A DNA stretch of 64,000 nt, taken from positions 2,325,501 through 2,389,500 of the forward strand of contig NC_058511.1 of NCBI RefSeq assembly GCF_020382885.2, given 5' to 3'. The notes beneath the pieces were generated by a model. It saw nothing but the letters and a program-made list of their open reading frames with translations. It made no database searches and was not told the origin of the DNA. Made by a program: the position numbers and the translations under genes. This DNA comes from Scatophagus argus (taxonomy: Eukaryota; Chordata; Actinopteri; Scatophagidae). This document shows, piece by piece, positions 53,384 through 64,000 of the stretch (position 1 is its first letter; every line of letters starts with the position of its first letter).

Positions 53384-56300
53384 GGCGAGAGAAGCCACCA
53401 GAGCCATGTAACGATCAAATGCCCAGCTCCAAAGGACGACAGCGGAAGAAAAATCCTAAATATTTTGATTATGTAACTGATGACACATTAAATGTGCAAA
53501 GCACTCAGCAAAAAGCATCTAGAAAGAGCTCAGGAGAAAGAGGAGGGGCGGCAGCTTCTAGAAGGACTCCAGCAAAGAGTGCAAAAGCTAAGAATGACAC
53601 AAAACAGATTGCAGATGCAGAAATAAAAGCAACTGACAAAACACCTCCAGACTCTGATGGAAAAATGTCAGAGGAAACTCCTCAAAAGGCAGTTAGAGCC
53701 AAGAAGACCCCAACAAAAAAGACCCCAGGCAGAAAAACTCCTGCCAAAAAAACTCCTGCCAAAAGAGCTGCCACCTCTGATGGGGGCCTCTCAGCAGGGG
53801 AGGGTGGAGCTGTAGATACTGTACAGCAGGAAAATGGGACACCAAAGAGAAAGTATGTGAGGAAGCGTCCTGCACAGGAAACAGTGCCAGTCACAGAACC
53901 ACCATGTCAGGAGGCTCAAGGGGAACCTCAGACTGAACCTGAGGAGGAGACCCAACCAGGTGGCCGCCACAGGAGAGGCGCTGCTAAAGCGTAAGATCCG
54001 ACCTCTCCCACAGTTATTTGTCTTTATTTATTTGTATGTATGCACTGTACATTGCAGCATCTTCAGGACTACAGATGTTTTCCGTGCACACAGTTTACCA
54101 AAGGGAAATCTGATCTTTCTGTATGAAACTTTTGTAACAATTTCTTCAGGGCATTGAAGTACCTCCACTTTTTGGCAAAGGAAGTGCTCAGTCATCCCGG
54201 CGATGAGTCAGGCTACCAGCCAGAGGCCAATAGCAGCACAGAACCAAACTCGGTCACAGAGCACAAAAGTCTCAAAGGAAGCAAAGGTACAGTGGGACCC
54301 TTCAGCAGGCACCACCATGCACCGCCTCCACCTCTCAACACACCAGTAACAGCTCAGCATCATCATTCTGCTTTGCACTCCCGCAGGGCGTAAAGGCCGA
54401 AAGAGGAAACGCTGCGACATGGATAGTGATGCTGCAGATGAGGACTTTGTTCCAGATGTTCAGGAAGAGGAAGCTGAGGAGATGGATGATGAAGAAGATG
54501 AAGGCGAGGACTCAGACTCAGACTTTGGGGCGGGTGGAAAAAGTCCGGCAGCTTTTCACCTCAACAGGACTTACGTTAGTGGTTTTCTGTTCTCTGTTGT
54601 ATCGCAACATTCTTCTTCATTTACCAGTCAGTGGATTCATGACTGATCATGACTCAGAGGGATCATTAAAACTCATCCAATGTCCTTGTCTTCTGCAGAC
54701 AGGGTCAGGTTACAAAACCTCCAAGGGACTCCACTGCAACATCATGAAAAGTGTTTGGGAGGCGGCTGAGACGACCAAGAAGTTGTAAGTTGTTTTAAAA
54801 ACATAATAACATAATAGACTTTTAGGATTAAAGACAGTTTTAATTTTGAAAAGCAGTGCAGTCAGACTTGTCAGTGCATTTATGACGCTGATGTGCACCA
54901 GAAAAAACATTTAGACAAACAACTACTTGGTTGCTAAACTGCGTATTTTTAGCCTTGGCGTGTGTTCATGACATATGATATTGTGTGTGTGTGTGTGTGT
55001 GTGTTTTCCAGCCGGGAGGAGCACTACAGCAGCTGGGTGTTCCCAGCGTGGGTCCCCTCCACCACTGACTGGCATCCTGTACCACAAAGGTAGTTAACTT
55101 TTAACTTTGTTCGTAATTACTGAGATGCATTCCAGTTGTCTAAACAAATCTGAATAGATGTGCCTAATTTGTGTGTTGGTTTGTAGTGATCCATCCATCC
55201 ATTTTCTATGCCGCTTGTCCGTCAGGGTCGCGGGGGAGCTGGAGCCTCTCCCAGCTGACTGCGGGCGAGAGGCGGGTTTATAATGATACGTGATCATTTC
55301 ATCAGAGTAGCAAACCACTGAAATGTCATCTCTTTAGCAGTGTAACCTGTCAGGCCACTGCAGTTGTGTGTTATTAACACATCAGATATACACACACCTG
55401 GTAGTTAATTCATTTTAGGTGTGAAGCAACCCTGTCGGGTTGTGGAGTTTCTGCTGTATGTGTTATGTAGTGGGAATTCTGAAAAAGCACCAAATTAGGT
55501 TAATTATCAAAGGTTTGTGTGCCTGGTGTGTTTTTCAGCGAGCTGGAGAAATACCTGCCTCAGGAGCTTCAGTCAGCTGCTTTCAAAGTGTCCCGAGTCG
55601 GCCTGAGCCAGGAGGAGACGCCCCTGCAAAGACTCAGCAGGTCAGGCAAAAGCTGAAATGACACTGAGCTGTGCTGTTTAGACGAATCAGAACCGAGAGA
55701 GAAATCTGTGTTTTAGCTGCTCGTTGTACAGACACGAGGGAATGACTGTAATACATGTACACACTTACACACTGAGGCAGTCGTGTGTCGTAGTTTAGCT
55801 CCCTGACTCCCCCGTTTTGCTTCTAAAGTTTGGTTGTTCATTTCCTGACTCAGTATATGACCCAGTTGATTGTTTCCACTGGTTTATATTTTGAAAGATC
55901 TGATGTTGATGCTAGTGCGCTGACATTTTCAGAAATCCTTTGATATCTTTTCTGTGTATGTAACTGAGCAGGTTTGCAGCAGTGCCTGCTCACCCGGATC
56001 GCTGGGACATGTTGCTGTTTGCAGGTGGACCAGTCTGGGCCATGGAGTGGTGTCCTACACCTGACGGTGCTCCGGCATCCCAGTACATCGCTCTGGCCTG
56101 TCATCGAGGGATGGACAACCAGCATTATGTCAACAAGACGTACACGGGACCTGGACTCGTTCAGCTGTGGGACGTGGGCAAGCTGGATTACAACAGCAGG
56201 TACAGCTGAAGTGATGAGCTTTTGGATCGAATCTTCTGTGGCTTTGACTCAAGTGTTTCTCTTTCGATCCTTAATCAACCCGTCAGTTTTTGTTTTGCTT

Positions 56301-58611
56301 TTTGCTTCTGAAGCTGTCTCTCTCATGCCCCTCTGTCTCTGCAGGCCGGACTCCCAGCCTGCATTGGCCTACGGTTTGGCCCAGGACAAAGGCTTCATCT
56401 GGCAGCTGAAGTGGTGTCCTGCAGGAGGTTGGGAGCCTCCCAGCTGTGGCAGAAAGGTAGGATGTTTTCCACCAGCATGAGCCAGTTACTATCACATTTG
56501 GTGTGGAGTTTACCTGTAGCTAATCCAGTATTGTTTTTAAAAAATATGTACATCCCCTCTACCCAAAGGCTCCTTTCCTGCCCAGACTGGGTCTTCTGGC
56601 AGTTGCCACCTCCACTGGTGTGGTCACCATTTACAGCCTGCCCCATCCAGATGCTCTGCACTCCAGCAACAAGCAAGATAAGTCTGGTAAGGCTGTGAAC
56701 ATTAAAGAACATCTGACTCGGCCTGAAAATGAATTGCTGTGTGTGGTCAGCAGAGGGCAGTGTAGCCCTTCTGAAGCCTGAAGTCAGAAGGTTACCTGGT
56801 TCCCTGTGTGCCTGTGAGGACACAGGACTGCAGTAAAGCAGCACATCATGGCAGCACTGTGCAAATGGACAGCCAGACTATGGTTGTGTTTCTCATTCTG
56901 AAACTAGCTTCGCTGCTGCGTGTTGCCGACCTCCCTCACTTAGTTTCTTCTCCCAACACGACAGCGATGTGTTTCTGTAACACAACCTTCGGTCCCTTCT
57001 TAGAGGAGTCTCGTCCGCTCTCCTCCGTGGAGGCTGTGGAGGAACGGACGCTTTTAGCAGGCACCGCAGTCACTTTGAATCGCTGTGCACTCGTCCAGGT
57101 GATTCAGTGCAATGTGGATCCACATTGCTATCGAGAAACCAGTCATCTGACAGTAAAATACAGTTTCCAAAGTACAGCAATACATGTTCACATTGTGTCT
57201 TTGTATACAAATTCATTTTACGATTATCAGAATCTTTTTCTATGAAAATACTGAAAAAAATAACATCACACCTTCTTACAGCCAACACTTAAAAACCTTA
57301 AGAAATATAATTTACTCTGATGTACAATCCTCACAACGGAGAAGCTGGAACTAATGAATATTACACCTTATCAATAGACAAATTGACTTAAACAAGTTTA
57401 TTGATTAACAAAATAGTTGCTGATTAATTTTCTGATGCTTGAGTAATCACAGAGTTGTTCTAGCTCTCGTCTCATCAGAATGATTTCAGGTTACAGGCGT
57501 TTATACGCAGCCCGATGAACACAGCAGTTAAGCATGTGATCAATCAAACGGCATCATATCCATTACATCAGACGTGGACATCATTAACAGGACCTGAGCT
57601 CGTATTCAGCGGTAGTTAACCCCAGGAAGCACACACACACAGGGCTCTCCAGCAGTGTGAGTATATGCTGACATTATAAAAGCTGGAGCCTGTGGTCTGG
57701 TCTATTCAGATCACCGCATCAGCTGCCTCTGGGGCACCGCTGATAGAAAACTGGACGAATGAGATTAATGGCGAGCTTATGTACCACATCCATCATACAC
57801 GGAAACCTGCTTGTGGGTGCATGTGTGTGTTGGTGTGTGTTTATCTGTCTGTGTCTGCCCGCTGGTCGAGGCTAACCTGATTAAACACTGTCCAAGTCTA
57901 AGATTGCAGCGTTTCACTACAACGCACAGCTGGAAAATGAACACTCACACGCTTTGCATTATATCACAGTCGGCACAGCGTTCTCACATCCCAACAGGCC
58001 TCGTGTTATCTTCTCTGTAGCACACGGTAACATAGGAGGCGGCTGATAATGTGTTTGTAGGTGACATTTCCTCAGTGGACATTTTGTGTGGACACTTAAT
58101 ACCCCGAAATTTGGCGATTTTCTTGAGAAAAACTGGAAATGAACAGAATTTCTGAATTTTATTCTTCTTCGAATTTTTAGTCAATTTTGTTCAAACGCTA
58201 ACATCAGCTCCATTACTCTGCTATAAATCACACTAGGCAGAGCAGGAACAGGCTAAAGAAGCTGCGTTTCCTTTGATTTAAGGGAGCCATTATGGAGGAG
58301 CTCGTGCATACGCATCCATGTGTTGGTGTGGAAATGAAAAACAGTTGACAGTAGACTCCACTGTATTACACTTGGCTTGTTTTTACAATTAAGAAATATT
58401 TCCTGTGCTGTTCGGGCATTAAGCGCCATGACATTTCCATTCTTTGTTTTTTTCCCCCTTTTTCCTCTTTGTTTCATGGCGCCTGGTTTCCATTTTATTA
58501 CGTAGTTACGGGTCATTGGGCCCCGTTTCCAAAGAGCGACGCCGTCAGCCCCCTGCTTCCAGTAGTCGGGTATAGATATTGGTGCGCTCACATTTGAAGA
58601 TGCCACTTCCT

Positions 58612-58654
<43 letters not shown>

Positions 58655-59426
58655 ACTGCAGAGGGAGACCTGTTCTTGGACTCGTGCTAATACTGAGCCT
58701 TTGAACGGGGTCATAGCCATGATCTTAGATATACTGAGGTCTAAACAGAGCGTTGGTGTTTTCTCCACTCTACCAGGAATTACAGTTCTTGTTGGGAAAT
58801 ATTAAACACATGCTTTTTTGTTTGATAAAAATAATGAAATCATCCAATAATAAATCCAGCATCATTTAATTTATATACTTGTATGATATAGTCTAGCAAA
58901 GAAAATGTAAAAGAAAAGCGTTCTTTTAAAGGCCAACACACATGTAAAAATCAATGGAATAAAACACTAATAGTCACTGTCTTATGCTGACATTCGTTGA
59001 ATATAAATTCAACGTGTGTGCTGCTTGTGCGAGAGCCTCGGAGTCGTGATGTTGTCCAACTGATTGGTCTGTCCAGAGCAACACACCTTCACGAGCGCCG
59101 TCAGTTACGTTTAAAGAGCCCTGACCCGTCCTCGAAAGCCACAGCCAAGCCAAAATTTTTCATGTGCAGGCAAAATAAAAAACCTTTCATCAGCTCGAAG
59201 AGGGCAGACAGGAAAATGGCAGCAGAGAGTTAGGGGGTGGATGGAGATGGTGAAGGTACATTTAACCAAGTGAAATGTGACCACTGAACTGCTTTATAGC
59301 TTCTCACTTCTTTTAGCCTGACAATATGAGCAATAATCACATGGCCATGGGTGGAAATGATTTCCATTCAGATTCAGTATCACCTGAAAGGTTAGAGGTG
59401 AAATTGTCTTGTACAGGGTTAAACAC

Positions 59427-59498
<72 letters not shown>

Positions 59499-61887
59499 TC
59501 ACGCTCTCTGTCGAACAGGTCAGCGCTGTTTGCGACAGATAACTATAAATGGTTTTTGTCCGTCTGGTCGCCAGAATGAATGAGCGAGTGAATGCGAAGA
59601 GGCGGCTGTCAAAGCTGCGGAAATGGAGGGCAGCGGTGTGGGGGGGGTGGGCACGTGGAGAGGGAAAAGAAAAGACTAAAAGCTGAGCAGTGAACGCACA
59701 TAATTTAGAGCGCCGTTCTCCATCAGACAAGGATCTATAATTGAAATGACAAAGAAGATGCATCGCCGAGCCAGTTGTTAGTGTTGGAAGCTATGAATTT
59801 TAGCTCTAGTAGCTGACACCTCTTGTATCCTCGCTCTGTCAATCAACTAAGACTTACTCTGGGTTGGGTGGTGCGGGAGGTGGTGGTGGTGGTGGTGGGG
59901 TCACACACAGGCCAAGTTAATGTGCTTTTAATATGTTATACTTTTCTCACAAAAGGCGCCTGCGTGGATGCAGACAAAATGACCTTAATCAGTCCTTCCA
60001 GACTGTCACGTTGCAGCTCATACGCAAAAGTTCAGAGTAATGAAAAGCCATGTTGTCTATTTGTCGTTTTATTAAAAATGAAAGCCGAAATCTTTCTAAC
60101 TGAGTATGAAGTTAAGAGTTTTTATCATTATGGCAACGTTGTAAAAACAATATGTTAATTCTTCAGTCAAATTAGTAACTTGTGTTGACTCGTGTCGAAG
60201 CCAAGCGTGTCCCGACCTGTTTAAGACTTGTTAGCTGGCGTATTCTCATTGACGGAAGGGTCGGGTTCACCCAGGGTCTGATCGTGGGTCTGGATTTGAT
60301 TTACGACATAAGAGGCTTGTATAAAAGTGTGAGTGTGTGTTTTTCTGAGGCTGAGGTGAGGTGATGGAAGGTGTGGAGGAGTGAGGAGGACACTATTGAT
60401 CCACAGTCTCAGTAATCTAAACTGAAGGAGGAGAGGAAGCTAATGATGGGGAACGGTCTGACCCCTTTTTTTTTCTTTTGTTATTGGATTTTACTTCTAT
60501 TAAACACAACAGTGACTGTCAAGGCAGGCGCGGCAGAATTACTTCTAAAGTGGTGTTTAACTTCCATTCATTTCTAACCACACCGGGGGAGGGGCCTACA
60601 GATGGCAGCATCAGTCGGTCCACTGGTCCGAGTGTCCAGCACTTAAGTCGAGAGTGTCTCATTTTGTCAGATTACAGATTAGACTGCTGTGAAGTGTGAT
60701 ACAGACATGAATTGCACCTTTGCTTTACGTCTAGCGCCATCAACAGGTAGAAGTTTCCTCATGTCCGTTCACATGAGGATGCCTCTAAAGGTAACCATGG
60801 AGACGCAGTCCAGCTGCACTTACATGAGGCCAGTGTTTCCCAGTGTTTCTTCCTTGGAGCCCCACCCACTCGTCTGAGCCCCCCAACCCCGACCTCGCCC
60901 TGCCTGATCTTAACCAGTGGTCTCCGGATGTGGATGTTTGGTGCATTGCTTTAAATGTGAATGCCACGTGGAACTGTGTGGTATCATCTCCGTTCCTCTA
61001 GTAAAGGTCCAGTGTGACGAGTGCTAAAGGACATGAGAAAGGAAGTGCCGAAGCATCTTTCGCTGTTAGAGGGTTCAACCAGCTGTTATGATGGATGCCA
61101 CTTTGATACATCTTGCTCATTTCAGTCTTCTCTCTCATGGTAAACACTGCATGTTAAACACAGGCATGTTAACATGTTACCTCTCAGGTAAAATGGATGG
61201 ATCTCTTTTAGAACTTTTTGTTCTTTGAAAATGCTCACTTTTATGCTCAGCAAACACATTCAGATGCTTAGTTTGGATTATTCACAATTACAAATTTATG
61301 TTTCTGTCCGCAGCCAGCCAACAGTTGCCAGTATACCAGGTACGCTCCTCCTTTCTCATGTAATCTCATGCTGTCATAAGCCTCTCTCCTTTGCTTCTTA
61401 AATTCTGCCCACTGACACATCTGGTTATGATGTATGTATATGTACTGTGTATATGACAGTGGGCAACAGGAAAATAAAATGTCCCTGCTGTTCACGCTGT
61501 TTGTTTGCAGGCACAGGGAGTGCTGACGCTGAAGCTGGGCTCCTTCAAAGCCGCTCGTGATGAAAGGAGTGGACAAGTCCTGTCTATGGATTGGCTGCCT
61601 GTAAAACCACACAATATAATGGCTATTGGATTCTATGATGGTGTGAATTGATTTCTTTGAGATGTTCTTGATTAATTGGTTCGATGTGACTCGTTTAAAC
61701 TCCTTCAGGTTCATCCCTATGCATATTATTGACACTGGTGAAAAAAATATGGAAATTTTACCTTCTTTTTTTCTATGATTTCACAAACTGCTTACTGTAA
61801 AATACTTTTCTTTTTATCTATTTATGTATTGGTGGTATTTTGCAATTTGAACCAGTATTTTGTATTTTCTCCTGTAGTTTTGTGTCA

Positions 61888-61956
<69 letters not shown>

Positions 61957-62106
61957 TCCAGGTGTCGTGGGTCTGTGGGATCTGTCCTCCAAGTCTACTT
62001 TGTTACGAGTGCGAGAGCCGGACAAGTCGCTCAGCCTGCTGCCCTATCGGTGCCTCGTGGCTCACGACCACGCCGTCCGAGCTCTGGCCTTCTGTCCCGC
62101 CTCCAG
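53384..62106 (+). CDS. gtf3c2: General transcription factor 3C subunit 2 (TFIIIC110), 3' end missing
   Basis: WD-repeat subunit of TFIIIC, which loads TFIIIB at RNA polymerase III promoters (tRNA genes). Coding exons: 53419-53990, 54150-54286, 54387-54574, 54699-54784, 55012-55089, 55539-55640, 55972-56199, 56345-56456, 56569-56686, 61314-61339, 61511-61640, 61962-62106; phases all agree, about 640 residues so far. The N-terminus is basic, disordered and rich in KTP units, then RRGAAKAALKYLHFLAKEV and an acidic stretch. The WD part shows AHPDRWDMLLFAGGPVWAMEW, GLVQLWDVGKLD, GFIWQLKWCPAGGWE, APFLPRLGLLAVAT, SLPHPDAL and AHDHAVRALAF, closely paralleling human GTF3C2. The remaining blades lie beyond 64000; no further exon is seen in 62107-64000. 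ATG 53419 is chosen as the first usable start. The intron 56687-61313 is the longest. Confidence 0.94.
53406..53411 (+). promoter_or_regulatory. Start-stop upstream ORF (ATG TAA) before gtf3c2
   Basis: The bases ATGTAA form a start codon followed at once by a stop, seven bases before the gtf3c2 ATG at 53419 and in a different frame. It sits in the same exon, after the acceptor at 53383, so it would be in the mature 5' leader. Start-stop elements can stall ribosomes and lower main-frame translation; a role here is inference. Confidence 0.7.
54982..55011 (+). repeat. (TG)11 tract abutting a gtf3c2 acceptor
   Basis: About eleven TG units run straight into TTTTCCAG, the acceptor of the exon at 55012-55089. 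The tract replaces a normal pyrimidine tract. Confidence 0.95.
55185..55270 (-). repeat. Tail fragment of the tRNA-headed repeat
   Basis: CATCCATCCATTTTCTATGC, CGCTTGTCCGTCAGGGTCGC and GGAGCTGGAGCCTCTCCCAG are the inverted end of the family whose plus-strand tail is at 62715-62895. Intronic in gtf3c2. Confidence 0.7.
56687..61313 (+). other. gtf3c2: Large gtf3c2 intron
   Basis: This 4.6-kb intron separates two exons of the WD domain. It contains a (CA)n at about 58614-58651, a long (GT)n at about 59430-59497 and a GGT-rich stretch near 59877-59898, with no exon I can support. A 145-codon open frame at 56808-57245 has no homology that I recognise. Confidence 0.6.
61891..61961 (+). repeat. (TC)n forming the polypyrimidine tract of a gtf3c2 acceptor
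   Basis: About 60 bases of pure TC repeat run into CCCTCTCCAG, the acceptor of the exon at 61962. Confidence 0.95.
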
Positions 62107-64000
62107 GTAGACACTTCTCACTCTGATCTCACCTGTATGCTGATGCTGCATTTACATTTGTCATCGTTAGTCATCTGTGAATGTGTGATGAAGGAAAACC
62201 TGTGAGATTTTCACAGTCTCACGGTGCACGTGGAAATAACTGCGGAAAACCTTAGGAAGCATCTCATAATTGAGAATGAATTTCACGGATTGCAAGATTT
62301 CCTGATTGCTCGTTTATCTTTTGAGGTTTTCCCTCCATCTACTTTAGTTTGGCAGTTTTACTCACAACCAATTAAAATGTGGGTTAAAGCAGCTCTGGTA
62401 CTTGGCAGCCAAAGGCAGCACAGTAAATCTTGAAAGCAGAAAGTTGTGCTGAAGCTTGGCAGAAGAGCCCTGCCTCCACTGTATTCAGGCACTAATTCAA
62501 AATGTATTGTACAAGGCCAGGTGGGCATTCAGGAGAGCTCACCTCGCTCATCTCTCTGCTAGTCAACATGCGCCGACTTTCAGGCTGCAGTCTTTCTGAG
62601 CTCAGATGACCCTGAGTGAGATCTTCTCCCTGAAATTGCTCCAAAGTTGTCTGACCCAAGACCTTCAGAGAATAGTCTCATGTGTCATAATAGTCTCCCA
62701 CAATACCAAAAACATGCACATTAGGTTAATTGGCTACTCTAAATTGCTCCTAGGTGTGAGTGTGAGAGTGTGTGGTTGTCTGTCTTTGTGTGTTGGCCCT
62801 ATGATTGCCTGGCGACCAGTCCAGAGCCTGTCCAGGCTCCAGCTCCCCCCCCGACCCTGACGGATAAGCAGTATAGAAAATGGATGGATGGATGGATGTC
62901 CGGTGCACATGTTGCACAGTTTGAAATAACGTAGCAGTGTCCAATAACTCAGTTACTACTATTGAAGCATTTAATCTATTCCCACTTTAGGTGTCTTTGG
63001 TGACCCCAGACCAAGTGACAAAGGCAAATGCTTTACTTTGATTCAGATGAACTGCTCGTAACTTTCTTGATATGAGTACATCCCAAAGTGTGGATGTGAC
63101 CGTGCACAGATGTGAGCACTGACTGAGGTCATAGCTCATCTCTTTAACTCTCATGGAGGCACTTTCATCCCTCTTAAACTTTTCTCTGCTCCATTACTCA
63201 GCTGATGTATGTGTGAGTGAGTTGGGGGGAGGCTTTTACGTCACTGATGTCTGGTGTGAGGATTCACTGATCCGCTGTGCAAGTCAGCACAAGGGATGCA
63301 GCAATGTCCTGGACCAAGATTGGCTTTTTGTTAAGAATCTGTTATTGGCCAGTCAGAGTTTCTCCCACCTTTGATGCTGAAGAGCTTCCTCTTTTTCTCC
63401 ACATAAGCTGCTCCAGTAGTGCTGCTCCATAACAGCCACAGTAAGACAAAAAAAGAAATCGTTTTTAAGACGCTGACAACCCACCTTGAAATGATTCATC
63501 TGGCTGTTGGTGTCACATGATGTAAAGGCCTTCACAAAAGCTTTACTGCCTCGATGCAAAGTTTTGGGAGAAATGCTGAGACGCTATTTTCAGAAGAAAT
63601 GCTGAAAAAACTGTTTTGGAGAACATTTTTTAAATGCACATTGACCCTCAGCTCAAAATATGAGATATCAGCATTGGCTCACATATTGGTTCAACAGGGT
63701 TTGAGCCAGAGCACCTTATTCACCCTTTTAAAACTAAAAATGCCCTCTCACTGCAGCTTCTCTGCACCTCGTTGTCCCCTTGTACAATCAAAGGAGGGTC
63801 AGTGCTGTGAGCAAGCGGGCTTCTCGTCATCTCCATCACCATTTACTTTGAGACTTCGTTGTTAGACGACAGACTGAATCTGCTGGATGTTGTCTGTGTC
63901 ACCGACAGAGTGATGAGCCTGTCAGTCAAGAAACCGTGTGCCGTTAGCTGTCTGCACACGCCGAGTCCAGACCAACAGCTAATGCTAACAAGTACATCTC
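62107..64000 (+). other. gtf3c2 intron and window edge
   Basis: The exon ending at 62106 has a GTAG donor, so this is intron. A tail of the tRNA-headed repeat lies at about 62715-62895 (TTAGGTTAATTGGCTACTCT, CCTGGCGACCAGTCCAG, GGATGGATGGATGG). I saw no exon for the next WD blade. Small open frames at 63153-63374 and 63554-63865 carry no WD motif or splice-flanked block. Confidence 0.55.

Noticed and set aside
56808..57245. A 145-codon open frame in the long gtf3c2 intron
   Set aside because: The flanking WD exons join in phase without it and no WD-like residues are present.

Overview
The window is nuclear DNA from a ray-finned (teleost) fish. Genes are split into many short exons with GT-AG introns. 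The non-coding DNA is rich in (CA)n/(GT)n microsatellites, Tc1-like transposon remnants, LINE 3' tails and tRNA-headed repeats typical of teleosts. No bacterial, viral or CRISPR features were seen.

Layout. 1-9.9 kb: no gene recognised; one Tc1-like remnant (6.38-6.92 kb). 9.9-25.6 kb, minus strand: trdn (triadin), the junctional sarcoplasmic-reticulum protein, rebuilt as 31 exons joined almost entirely in phase 1. It includes one huge acidic exon of about 529 codons. 26.9-27.4 kb: a second Tc1-like copy, inverted relative to the first, so the pair brackets trdn. 27.4-32.6 kb: intergenic, with dispersed repeats and a perfect 91-bp-arm foldback element. 32.9-36.2 and 38.3-40.2 kb, minus strand: two tandem paralogues of an unrecognised family that end in a C-terminal membrane anchor. 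42.9-48.9 kb, plus strand: znf512, a zinc-finger gene of 15 coding exons with a novel-looking repeat exon and a His/Gln tract. 53.4 kb to beyond the right edge, plus strand: gtf3c2, the WD-repeat TFIIIC subunit, with 12 exons seen and the 3' end missing.

How the genes relate. trdn serves muscle excitation-contraction coupling. znf512 and gtf3c2 are nuclear housekeeping-type genes that also lie near each other in mammals (from memory). The two membrane-anchored paralogues are a local duplication of unknown role. There is no operon-like functional unit.

Most notable points: (i) the giant acidic exon and cassette-like phase-1 structure of trdn; (ii) UG-repeat tracts directly abutting 3' splice sites in both trdn and gtf3c2; (iii) a 10-nt microexon needed to reach the membrane anchor in one paralogue but not the other; (iv) a start-stop (ATG-TAA) upstream ORF next to the gtf3c2 start. 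Exon joins are inferred by eye from splice consensus, reading phase and remembered protein homology; no alignment was run.
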